From an uncultured Bacteroidales bacterium (GTDB taxonomy: Bacteria > Bacteroidota > Bacteroidia > Bacteroidales > UBA932): a DNA stretch of 18,102 nt. The stretch spans positions 1 through 18,102 of the forward strand of contig CAMNAD010000010.1 of the NCBI GenBank assembly GCA_946530505.1, read 5' to 3'. Within the stretch, counting starts at the first letter, position 1; the number at the start of each line of letters is the position of its first letter. Under the pieces are notes generated by a model, which saw only the letters and a list, made by a program, of their open reading frames with translations, was not told the DNA's origin and made no database searches. This document shows positions 7,277 to 14,308 of the stretch, piece by piece. The translations under genes and the position numbers were made by a program.

Positions 7277-8317
7277 ATGGCCAAAGCTGCAGTAAATATT
7301 GCGCAACAGTGCAAAAGTATTATCGACGACATCCGTTCAAGACGTTTCGCGCCGGTTTATCTGCTTATGGGAGATGAGCCTTACTACCCGGAACTTGTGT
7401 GTCAGGCGATAATCGACAATTGCCTGCAGGACTTCGAAAAAGACTTCAACGAAACCATCTGCTACGGTTCCGACGTCACGGCAGCCCAGATTGTAACAAC
7501 AGCAAGACGTTTCCCGATGATGGCGGAACGCCAGTTGGTTGTAGTCAAGGAAGCACAGCAGATGAAAGGGCTTGAAGATCTTGCCGTATACTGTTCTGAA
7601 CCGCTGGATTCGACCGTTCTGGTCATTCTTATGCACAAAGCTTCGGCCGACAAACGGAGGGGCCTTTACAAAGCAGTGCAGAAGAACGGGATAGTGGTCG
7701 ATTCACCGGCAATCCGCGACTACGAAATAGCTGGATGGATCAGTTCGTACTATTCCGGCCGGGGGCTGGAAATCGATCCGCAGGCAGCCGCCCTTCTGGG
7801 AGAATCTACCGGTACAGATCTCTCCGTTATCGCAGCGGAAACCGAAAAGCTTCTTCGCAACCTGCCGGAAGGCAATACCAGGGTGCGTGTCGAAGATGTT
7901 GAGAGAAACGTGGGTATTTCACGTCAATACAGCATTTTCGAACTCACCCGTGAACTCTCACTGAAAAATTCAGCGAAGGCAATCAAGATTGCCACACATA
8001 TCGGCACCGCAGCCAAATTCGCAATGCCGATGGCGGTAAGCGCTCTGTATACACACTTCTACCGCATACTCAAATACGAAGCAGCTCTCCAGCAGAACCC
8101 GCGTATGAGCCCGCAGGAAAGGGCTGCGGTGCTGGGCGTCAATCCCTTTTTCGTCCGGGAATATGATTCTGCAATACGCAACTACCCGGCACCGTCCGCA
8201 ATGAAAGTCATTTCCATGCTCTGTGAATTTGACTATCTGGGCAAGGGCGGTGACGGTGCTGCCCTGGCACCAGACCAGCTGCTGATCGAACTTACAGCCA
8301 AAATCCTGAATGCCTGA
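7277..8317 (+). CDS. holA: DNA polymerase III subunit delta
   Basis: Clamp-loader subunit that opens the beta sliding clamp for DNA replication. 346 residues, the usual family length. The opening FAPVYLLMGDEPYYPELVCQAI and following VVVKEAQQMKG, with a C-terminal helical collar domain (about 210-346), match HolA. The ATG at 7277 lies just before the conserved first helix, and no later Met precedes the PVYLLMGDEP motif. It is the first gene of a long plus-strand operon with overlapping junctions; its last eight bases overlap the next gene. Confidence 0.93.
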   Translation: MAKAAVNIAQQCKSIIDDIRSRRFAPVYLLMGDEPYYPELVCQAIIDNCLQDFEKDFNETICYGSDVTAAQIVTTARRFPMMAERQLVVVKEAQQMKGLEDLAVYCSEPLDSTVLVILMHKASADKRRGLYKAVQKNGIVVDSPAIRDYEIAGWISSYYSGRGLEIDPQAAALLGESTGTDLSVIAAETEKLLRNLPEGNTRVRVEDVERNVGISRQYSIFELTRELSLKNSAKAIKIATHIGTAAKFAMPMAVSALYTHFYRILKYEAALQQNPRMSPQERAAVLGVNPFFVREYDSAIRNYPAPSAMKVISMLCEFDYLGKGGDGAALAPDQLLIELTAKILNA

Positions 8318-8726
8318 ACAAGACAAATACTTTGATCCCCTGCGCCGCAAATGGGTTGCTGCCACACCGGAGGAAAAGGTGAGGCAGTGGTTCATCGGTG
8401 TGCTTAAAGACCAGGCAGGAGTACCTGCGTGGCTGATGAACAGCGAAGTACAGATGAAATCAGGACAGAAGCCGTGGAGAGCGGACATACTTGTTTATTC
8501 AAGGAGCGGGAGGCCGCTGGCTGTGGTTGAATGCAAAAGGCCTGATGTCAAGATAGATGCCTCCGTGGCCGACCAGGCCCTGCGCTATCATTCCGTTCAG
8601 CAGGTAGGCTTCATCTTCCTTACCAACGGGGAAAGCACCTATGCATACAGGCGGAACGGCACGGCCTTCACGCAGCTGGACCACATCCCCACATATTCCG
8701 AAATGACACAGCAATGCCAACAGTAA
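8310..8726 (+). CDS. Stand-alone HsdR N-terminal-type PD-(D/E)XK nuclease domain
   Basis: 138-residue protein matching the N-terminal nuclease domain of type I restriction HsdR subunits without the helicase and later domains. The catalytic pattern appears intact: acidic residues near TPEEKVRQ (E21/E22), RADI (D59), VVECK (E74, K76), and the QxxxY motif QALRY (Q89, Y93) typical of HsdR nucleases. No hsdM or hsdS lies nearby, so it is unlikely to be part of a restriction system. It overlaps holA by 8 bases and the next gene by 13, so it is embedded in a replication/tRNA-maturation operon. The role is unknown; DNA processing linked to replication or RNA cleavage are both possible. Confidence 0.85.
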   Translation: MPEQDKYFDPLRRKWVAATPEEKVRQWFIGVLKDQAGVPAWLMNSEVQMKSGQKPWRADILVYSRSGRPLAVVECKRPDVKIDASVADQALRYHSVQQVGFIFLTNGESTYAYRRNGTAFTQLDHIPTYSEMTQQCQQ

Positions 8727-10144
8727 CAGCACAATACGTACAGAAGGATATTTTCCGCATCGTGAGCGGCGTCGCCCGCGACAGAGGAGTGCGCGCTTTC
8801 GCTATCGGCGGGTTTGTGCGCGACTGCTTTCTCGGCAGGCCCTGCAACGACATCGACATAGTGGTAGAAGGCAGCGGAATCGATTTCGCCAGGGAAGTCG
8901 GCGAAAGAACCGGCAAATACGTATCATATTTCAAGAACTTCGGCACAGCCATGCTCCATTACGAAGGCGACGAAATCGAGTTCGTAGGGGCACGCAAAGA
9001 ATCATACAGGCGCGAATCCCGCAACCCTGTCGTAGAGAACGGCACGCTCGAAGACGATCAGTTGCGAAGGGACTTCACCATCAACGCGATGGCTTTTTCT
9101 CTACAGGAAGAGGATTTCGGCGCGCTCGTAGATCCGTTCGGCGGCATCAAAGATCTTGCTGCAGGCATCATCCGCACTCCGCTTGATCCGGACACGACAT
9201 ACTCCGACGATCCGCTCCGCATGCTGCGTGCAGTACGTTTCGCCACAAAACTGAGCACTCCGGACCATATCTTCAGAATAGTTCCCGAATCGATGGAATC
9301 GATGAGGAGGATGGCTCCCAGGATGGACATTCTCTCAAAAGAAAGGATAGCCGAAGAACTCAACAAGATGCTGCTCTGCGACCGTCCTTCAATGGCTTTC
9401 AATCTTATGGACGAGGCCGGGCTTCTCCCCTACGTCCTTCCCCAGCTTTCCGCTTTAAAAGGAGTCGAGACAATTGACGGGCGAGGGCACAAGGACATTT
9501 TTGCGCACACACTTGCCGTGCTAGACAACGTAGCCTCTGTCTCCGACAATCTCTGGCTTCGTTGGGCTGCTCTTCTTCACGACATCGGGAAAGCACAGGT
9601 CAAACGTTACGACCCGAAACTAGGCTGGACCTTCCACGGGCACGATGTGGTCGGATCGAAAATGGTCCCAAGAATATTCTCTTCGCTGAAACTGCCTTTG
9701 GACGACAAGTTGAAATTCGTAAAGAAGATGGTTTGGCTGCATATGCGTCCTATCGCCCTTGTGGACGATGAAGTGACTGATTCTGCCGTACGCAGGCTGC
9801 TCTTCGACGCAGGAGACGATATCGACGAACTGATGACTCTATGCAACGCCGATATTACGTCCAAGAACCCAATAAAAGTAGCGCGCATACGTTCTAACTT
9901 CGAGCTTGTGAAAGAAAAACTTGTGGAGGTGGAAGAAAAAGATGCTTTGCGCAACTTCAAGAACCCTATCACGGGAGACTACATAATGGAAGTTTACGGC
10001 ATCGAGCCTTGCAATACCATAGGGCAGCTCAAGGAAATCGTAAAGGAGGCCATACTGGAGGGTGAGATTGGCAATAATTTCGAAGAGGCCGATGCCTTTA
10101 TGCGCAAGCACGCTCCAGAATTCGGACTCACCCCGTGCAAATAA
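8714..10144 (+). CDS. CCA-adding-type tRNA nucleotidyltransferase with HD domain
   Basis: Class II nucleotidyltransferase (poly(A) polymerase/CCA-adding family) fused to a C-terminal HD domain, 476 residues. The catalytic head has IGGFVRD (31-37) and the metal-binding DID (46-48), then a conserved RRDFTINAMA and the DPLRMLRAVRFA motif. The HD domain has LLHDIGK (H289, D290) and a downstream HGH. It most likely adds CCA to tRNA 3' ends, though sequence alone does not fully separate CCA-, CC- or A-adding forms. All tRNAs and the tmRNA in this window lack encoded CCA, so such an enzyme is needed. The start overlaps the previous gene by 13 bases; its end overlaps the recombinase start by 10. Confidence 0.9.
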   Translation: MPTVTAQYVQKDIFRIVSGVARDRGVRAFAIGGFVRDCFLGRPCNDIDIVVEGSGIDFAREVGERTGKYVSYFKNFGTAMLHYEGDEIEFVGARKESYRRESRNPVVENGTLEDDQLRRDFTINAMAFSLQEEDFGALVDPFGGIKDLAAGIIRTPLDPDTTYSDDPLRMLRAVRFATKLSTPDHIFRIVPESMESMRRMAPRMDILSKERIAEELNKMLLCDRPSMAFNLMDEAGLLPYVLPQLSALKGVETIDGRGHKDIFAHTLAVLDNVASVSDNLWLRWAALLHDIGKAQVKRYDPKLGWTFHGHDVVGSKMVPRIFSSLKLPLDDKLKFVKKMVWLHMRPIALVDDEVTDSAVRRLLFDAGDDIDELMTLCNADITSKNPIKVARIRSNFELVKEKLVEVEEKDALRNFKNPITGDYIMEVYGIEPCNTIGQLKEIVKEAILEGEIGNNFEEADAFMRKHAPEFGLTPCK

Positions 10145-11097
10145 AAGAATACATAGATTATATAGGCGGTGTGCGGAGATATTCCCAGCGCACTAAGGAA
10201 TTGTATGAAGAGATCCTGACCGAGTTCCAGGATAACGGGGAGCCGCTCACCCCCACAGGCATACGCAACTACGAAGTTTATCTTCTTGACCGTAAGAAAG
10301 ACAATGCGCGCACAGTCGGGCTCCATCTGAGCGTGCTCAGCGGCTACTGCAAATATCTCGTCAAGAAAGGTGAATTGTCATCCAATCCCGTACGTCTTGT
10401 CAAACGCCCGAAGGAGCAAAAACGGCTGCCGGAGTTTTACAGGGCCGACGCGATGAAGAATTATTTTGAGGCCAGTTCTTATTATGCCGACAGCGAGGCC
10501 CTGGATTTTCTGATGTCCCTGCCACCGTCCGACAAGACAGCGAAGGACCTGTATGAGAGGCGGCTGCGCCGGCTGATAGTTTCCATGCTCTTCGGCACCG
10601 GGATACGCCGCAGCGAGCTGATTTCCCTGAATGTGTCATCGCTTGACCGCGGCAGGCAGAGCCTGTCCGTCCGGGGAAAAGGCGACAAAATGCGCGAAAT
10701 CCCACTTGTCGGCACGTTATATGCAGAAATTTTGCTATATTTGAAAGCAGCCGGATATATGCTGAAGGCCGGAAGCGGGAGCGACACTCCCCTGCTCCGG
10801 ACTTCGAAGGGCTTGAGACTGTATCCTGTCTATGTGGACAGGGCAGTGAAGGAGGAATTGGCAGATGCCGAAGGCTTCACCGGCAGGAAGTCGCCGCACG
10901 TGCTCAGGCACACCATCGCAAGCGAACTGCTGGACAAAGGCACGGATCTGAACTCCATCAAGGAATTGCTTGGTCACTCCTCGCTGGCAGCAACGCAGGT
11001 CTACACCCACAACACCATAGAACGGCTGAAAAAAGTTTATGACAACGCCCACCCAAGGGCAAATAAAAACGGAGGTAAAAATGGAGATCAAGATTAA
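10135..11097 (+). CDS. XerC/XerD-type tyrosine recombinase
   Basis: 320-residue tyrosine recombinase with an N-terminal core-binding domain (SAM-like, about 1-90) and a catalytic domain carrying all active-site residues: R158 (GTGIRRSE), K182 (VRGKGDK), HVLRH (H255, R258), H281 (LGHSSL) and nucleophile Y290 (TQVYTH). The start is GTG, overlapping the preceding gene by 10 bases; no in-frame ATG lies close enough to keep the N-terminal domain. Followed by hpf, an arrangement common in Bacteroidales, this is more likely the chromosomal dimer-resolution recombinase than a mobile-element integrase. Whether it is XerC or XerD cannot be told here. Confidence 0.88.
   Translation: MQIKEYIDYIGGVRRYSQRTKELYEEILTEFQDNGEPLTPTGIRNYEVYLLDRKKDNARTVGLHLSVLSGYCKYLVKKGELSSNPVRLVKRPKEQKRLPEFYRADAMKNYFEASSYYADSEALDFLMSLPPSDKTAKDLYERRLRRLIVSMLFGTGIRRSELISLNVSSLDRGRQSLSVRGKGDKMREIPLVGTLYAEILLYLKAAGYMLKAGSGSDTPLLRTSKGLRLYPVYVDRAVKEELADAEGFTGRKSPHVLRHTIASELLDKGTDLNSIKELLGHSSLAATQVYTHNTIERLKKVYDNAHPRANKNGGKNGDQD
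11071..11075 (+). promoter_or_regulatory. Strong Shine-Dalgarno site of hpf
   Basis: GGAGG five bases before the ATG at 11081, inside the end of the recombinase gene. It favours this ATG over the upstream in-frame ATG at 11039, which would add 14 residues not expected in the family. Confidence 0.75.
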
Positions 11098-11377
11098 GAC
11101 TCTCAAGTTCGACGCCGACCAGAAGCTGATCGAATACGTCGAGAAAAAAGTTTCCAAACTGGACAAGTTCTTCCAGGGAGCTGCCGACACTGCCGAAGTC
11201 ACCCTTTCGCTCCTTTCCGAGCCAGACAACAAGCAGGCCAAGATCCAGATGCATGTCCCCGGAGACGACCTCATCATCGAGCGTAACTCCCACAGTTTCG
11301 AGCAGGCCATTACCGACTGTGTCGATGCCATGAAAGAGAAACTCACACGCAAAAAAGAGAAAACTTACGACATCTAG
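11081..11377 (+). CDS. hpf: Ribosome hibernation promoting factor, short form (HPF/RaiA family)
   Basis: Binds the 30S decoding region in slow growth to inactivate and protect ribosomes. The 98-residue protein has the S30AE-type fold pattern: IKIKTLKFDADQKLIEYVEKK (strand then helix), VTLSLLSE, KIQMHVPGDDLIIERNS and a C-terminal helix DCVDAMKEKLTRKKEK. It is the short form, without the C-terminal dimerisation domain of long HPF. It overlaps the recombinase gene by 17 bases and has its own strong ribosome binding site, so it may be translated more heavily than its neighbours. Confidence 0.9.
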   Translation: MEIKIKTLKFDADQKLIEYVEKKVSKLDKFFQGAADTAEVTLSLLSEPDNKQAKIQMHVPGDDLIIERNSHSFEQAITDCVDAMKEKLTRKKEKTYDI

Positions 11378-11380
11378 AAT

Positions 11381-12331
11381 ATGAAAAAAATTGCTTTCGC
11401 AGCGGCCGTGATGGCTCTGCTTACAGTATTTGCAGTTTCATGCAAGAAAGAAAAGAAGGCTAAAGAAGACAGCAAGCCTGTGATCGAATGTGAAGCCAAC
11501 CAGAATTTCGGAGAATTCGAAATAGTCGATGACCTTAATGCCGACGTAGTCGTTACCGCCAAGGAAGGCATCAAGTCAGCCACCGTAAAGTTCACTGTTT
11601 TTCCCGAAATCCTCGGCAAGGGATTCCTGAACAACCATATTGGCATCAAAGCCAATCAGGGCACATCCACTTCGTATCCGACAATAGACCTCATCGACGA
11701 TGCGACTGCAGTAAAATGGGTCACCGGCAAAGAAGGCGAGAATGCGTTCGTGCTTTTCAGCAATAACACTCTTGCCGACGCCACAACGGTCACATTGCAT
11801 TTCAGCCGTCTTGTTTTCGCCATGGTCAAGAACCAGACACTCGAAAATAATGACAGAATATCCTTTACTCTCAATATAACGGATAATGAAGGGCAGGCTG
11901 TTTCGAAGACCCTGGTCTTCCACTACACTTCAGCTCCCGAAATCACTGTGAAGAATTACAGTTTCACCGCCGATGTACCCGGGAAAGTTGAAGAAGCGGT
12001 CCTTGTCATATCCAGTTTGTCCAAGAGTCTCAATGCAAAACTCGTAGGCCCTCTTTACAAGGGAGTTAAGGGCAATACAGGTGTCAGCCTCGACCTTATT
12101 GCAAACACCACCGCTGCAGAAAAGCTCGCCACATACAATGTCAACACCGGAACCAAGCTCAAAGCTCAGACCAAGGTGACGGTAGACCTCAGCAAGTTCA
12201 TATCCGATATGGTTATAGATGAGGTCACGACGGACTCTGCAACCGGGCAGCATCTGTTTACCCTTACCATCAAGGATGCCCTCGGAAAGAATTCAACTGA
12301 AACTCTGATTTACGAGTATAAAGCTGAATAG
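11381..12331 (+). CDS. Putative lipoprotein of unknown function with an internal repeat
   Basis: 316 residues beginning with a lipoprotein signal, MKKIAFAAAVMALLTVFAVSC, with the lipidated cysteine at 21 and a lysine-rich stretch after it. The rest is beta-rich and appears to be two related modules: FTLNITDNEGQAVSKTLVFHY (162-182) resembles FTLTIKDALGKNSTETLIYEY (293-313), each closing one module. No catalytic motif is apparent; tandem Ig-like domains are plausible. It follows hpf by three bases (TAGAATATG) and is the last gene before a strong terminator. A function in the envelope is inferred only from the signal. Confidence 0.8.
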   Translation: MKKIAFAAAVMALLTVFAVSCKKEKKAKEDSKPVIECEANQNFGEFEIVDDLNADVVVTAKEGIKSATVKFTVFPEILGKGFLNNHIGIKANQGTSTSYPTIDLIDDATAVKWVTGKEGENAFVLFSNNTLADATTVTLHFSRLVFAMVKNQTLENNDRISFTLNITDNEGQAVSKTLVFHYTSAPEITVKNYSFTADVPGKVEEAVLVISSLSKSLNAKLVGPLYKGVKGNTGVSLDLIANTTAAEKLATYNVNTGTKLKAQTKVTVDLSKFISDMVIDEVTTDSATGQHLFTLTIKDALGKNSTETLIYEYKAE

Positions 12332-12344
12332 TCTAAATGATTCT

Positions 12345-12382
12345 AAAACAAACAAGCCGCCCGCGGGCGGCTTGTTTGTTTT
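12345..12382. terminator. Strong bidirectional terminator between lipoprotein operon and tRNA-Ser
   Basis: A perfect 17-bp stem (12345-12361 with 12366-12382) around a CGCG tetraloop, with T's ending the 3' arm on both strands. It starts 14 bases after the lipoprotein stop (plus) and five bases past the tRNA-Ser 3' end (minus), so it serves both convergent units. Confidence 0.9.
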
Positions 12383-12386
12383 TGTG

Positions 12387-12474
12387 CGGAAGGACAGGGA
12401 TTCGAACCCTGGATACCCTTTGGGGGTACACGCGCTTTCCAGACGCGCCTCTTCAGCCACTCGAGCATCCTTCC
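12387..12474 (-). tRNA. tRNA-Ser, anticodon GGA
   Basis: 88-base class II tRNA. Acceptor GGAAGGA/TCCTTCC with discriminator G; anticodon loop CTGGAAA gives GGA (serine UCC/UCU); a long variable arm (TGTACCCCCAAAGGGTATC region) and T arm CAGGG/CCCTG. CCA is not encoded. It lies 48 bases downstream of tmRNA but has its own promoter. Confidence 0.95.
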
Positions 12475-12485
12475 AAAAGCGGGTG

Positions 12486-12516
12486 CAAATATATAAAAAA
12501 AAACTAATACTTGCAA
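12486..12516 (-). promoter_or_regulatory. tRNA-Ser promoter
   Basis: -33 TTG (12516-12514) and -7 TATATTTG (12493-12486), 20 bases apart on the minus strand; the tRNA begins 11 bases further. The T-run in the spacer (12502-12494) also lies 20 bases past the tmRNA 3' end, but I see no hairpin before it. Confidence 0.7.
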
Positions 12517-12522
12517 CCATCG

Positions 12523-12916
12523 TGGAGATGGGCGGACTCGAACCGCCGTCCAAACAAAGTCCCAATGGGCTTTCTACACGCTTATTCCTCCTTTGATTGT
12601 CGGCACCGCCCTGCCGAAGGACAGGCGAAGCGGAACTTATCCCCTGAATCTTGGCGCAGTTTAAGGGAATCCCCGCGTGCAGACTTCTTGGATGATACCC
12701 CTTTACCCGTACATAGAAGCCCTAAAGCCGGAGGGATACTCGTCGGCGACGCAGCCTTGGCGTCCCGATTAAGCTAATCCGCTTGGCAGATTAGGCAGCG
12801 AGTGCATAGTTGCTGTTGCCAGCTAATTTTTTGTCGGTTGAGATTAACGGGCCAGCCTCCGAAAGCCCGGCGTGCTTACCTACCAAGATCAGTGCTGTCA
12901 AAACCAAAACATCCCC
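12523..12916 (-). ncRNA. ssrA: tmRNA (transfer-messenger RNA), one-piece
   Basis: Rescues stalled ribosomes and tags the nascent protein for degradation. The tRNA-like ends pair GGGGATG (12916-12910) with CATCTCC (12530-12524), discriminator A, and the 3' end carries a T arm GGCGGTTCGAGTCCGCC. The tag reading frame at 12823-12791 encodes AGNSNYALAA then TAA, with the stop inside a hairpin (CTAATC...GATTAG). G/C-rich pseudoknot segments follow. At 394 bases it is the usual one-piece form, unpermuted. CCA is not encoded. Its own promoter is at 12932-12962. Confidence 0.95.
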
Positions 12917-12931
12917 GGTAGAAAAAGTTTG

Positions 12932-12962
12932 CAAATATAAAACTAATTTCCGTTTTGAGCAA
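12932..12962 (-). promoter_or_regulatory. tmRNA promoter
   Basis: -33 TTG (12962-12960) and -7 TATATTTG (12939-12932), 20 bases apart on the minus strand. The -33 element lies inside the last codons of the upstream glycosyltransferase gene. The mature tmRNA begins 15 bases after the -7 element. Confidence 0.75.
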
Positions 12963-14256
12963 TACGGGCCATCAGTTCCCAGGTACGGAGACGGTCTTTA
13001 TACAAATTGTTGGAATTCATCTTCTCTACCGACAGGCCATGGTCCGAATTGTCGTCCCAGCGGCGGCAGTTGTACATCACGTCGTAGATACGTCCGATCC
13101 GGTATTCCCGGCTGATTCTAAGTCCTACGGCATAGTCCTCGCCATATTTGGTGGTAGGGAAATTCAACTTGCGAAGCAGCGGAGTCCAGAATCCGCGCGG
13201 AGCGCCAAGTCCGTTCACACGCAATGCATTATTACGACCGTTCTCCAAGGTCCATTCCTTATGGTCTATCACTCCCGGAGGGATGGTGTTCAAATTGAAA
13301 TCGGTTATCCTATATGTACCCACAACCATTGCACAGTCCTGCTCCCGGAAGGCATCCACGAACTTCTGCACGGTATTTTCGTCGCTGTATAAATCATCCG
13401 AGTCCAGTTGAAGGGCGAAGCGTCCGCAGGACGGGTGGTGCAGAGCGGCGTTCCAGTTTCCCCCAATTGCGTGGTAAGTGCTGTCCTGCGCAATGTATAT
13501 CAGCCGCTTGTCAGCAAGAAAACCCTTTATGATATCCACGGTGCCGTCAGTAGAATTATCGTCTACGACTATAACATTATAAGGGAAGTCCGTTTTCTGG
13601 GATAGTGCGCTGCGTATGGCGTCGCCGATGGTACGCACCCTGTTCTTGCAGGGGATGACAACCGAAGCCTCATATTCAAAATCTCCTTCCGTCAGATTCA
13701 CATCTTTGAAAACCGGCTTCAGATATCCACCTATCGCCTTCAGATGCTCGGTGCAAGCTTTCTCCATCTCGATTTGAACTCCCCTGTTGCGCGGATCCAC
13801 ATAGTCGAAAATCTTCTCACCGGAATCGCGCCTGTCAGTGTCCAACTCATAATAAAGGAACTCACTGACATGCACGATGGAGCCAAGTCTGGATACACGC
13901 AGACGCAGGTCGTACAGCCCGGCGTATTCGTAATCGACATCCATTCCGGCTACCGCTTCTTTAAGTGCGGAGCTCCTGTACATCTGCACTCCGCCAAAAT
14001 CGAAGTCATCCCTCAGCGAACCGGGCTGATAATCTATTACCGGAGCAGGATCGTCCCCGTTAAAATGATCGGAGTAGACCATCGAGGCAGCCGTATCATC
14101 GGCGATCTGAATCATTCTTTCCAAACCGAGATTCACCCAACGGAGTTCTGTCGGGCGGGTGTATATTATTGTATAATCACCGGCTGCCGCTTCTGCGATG
14201 CGCCTGATTTCGGCTGTTCCGAAATTCGCTGGACGGAAAATACTTACTCTTTGCAT
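12943..14256 (-). CDS. Family 2 glycosyltransferase with a second, degenerate-looking N-terminal GT-A-like region
   Basis: 437 residues. The C-terminal half (from about 198) is a normal GT2 domain: SVVIPCKNR, VVDDNSTDGT, LDSDD (284-288) as the metal/nucleotide-sugar DxD, and YGEDY. The N-terminal half resembles the later part of a GT-A domain, with GDYTIIYTRPTELRWV, MVYSDHF (SDH 62-64), FGGVQMYRS and YDLRLRVS, but it lacks the opening nucleotide-binding strand motif. There is no membrane segment, so it is probably cytoplasmic; donor and acceptor are unknown. It has its own promoter overlapping the glpK start and no terminator before the downstream tmRNA. Confidence 0.82.
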   Translation of the reverse strand: MQRVSIFRPANFGTAEIRRIAEAAAGDYTIIYTRPTELRWVNLGLERMIQIADDTAASMVYSDHFNGDDPAPVIDYQPGSLRDDFDFGGVQMYRSSALKEAVAGMDVDYEYAGLYDLRLRVSRLGSIVHVSEFLYYELDTDRRDSGEKIFDYVDPRNRGVQIEMEKACTEHLKAIGGYLKPVFKDVNLTEGDFEYEASVVIPCKNRVRTIGDAIRSALSQKTDFPYNVIVVDDNSTDGTVDIIKGFLADKRLIYIAQDSTYHAIGGNWNAALHHPSCGRFALQLDSDDLYSDENTVQKFVDAFREQDCAMVVGTYRITDFNLNTIPPGVIDHKEWTLENGRNNALRVNGLGAPRGFWTPLLRKLNFPTTKYGEDYAVGLRISREYRIGRIYDVMYNCRRWDDNSDHGLSVEKMNSNNLYKDRLRTWELMARIAQNGN

Positions 14257-14275
14257 AAAAATTCGTACCTTTATG

Positions 14276-14308
14276 CAAAGTTAATAATTAAACACTGAAA
14301 TGACCAAA
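14276..14308 (-). promoter_or_regulatory. Glycosyltransferase promoter
   Basis: -7 TAACTTTG (14283-14276) and -33 TTTG (14308-14305), spacer 21 bases, on the minus strand. The -33 element lies inside the first glpK codons. No equally good plus-strand promoter is visible for glpK; TACCTTTA (14266-14273) is one mismatch from the -7 consensus but lacks a well-spaced -33. Confidence 0.55.

Noticed and set aside
8310..8726. Remnant of a type I restriction system.
   Set aside because: There is no hsdM, hsdS or helicase debris, the frame is intact with catalytic motifs, and both ends overlap neighbouring genes as in a stable operon.
10135..11097. Tyrosine recombinase as the integrase of a mobile element.
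   Set aside because: It sits inside a tight housekeeping operon with overlapping junctions, next to hpf, with no flanking direct repeats, cargo genes or attachment site.
12372..12777. Open reading frames across the tRNA-Ser/tmRNA region.
   Set aside because: They read antisense through the structured RNA genes, which fully explain the sequence.
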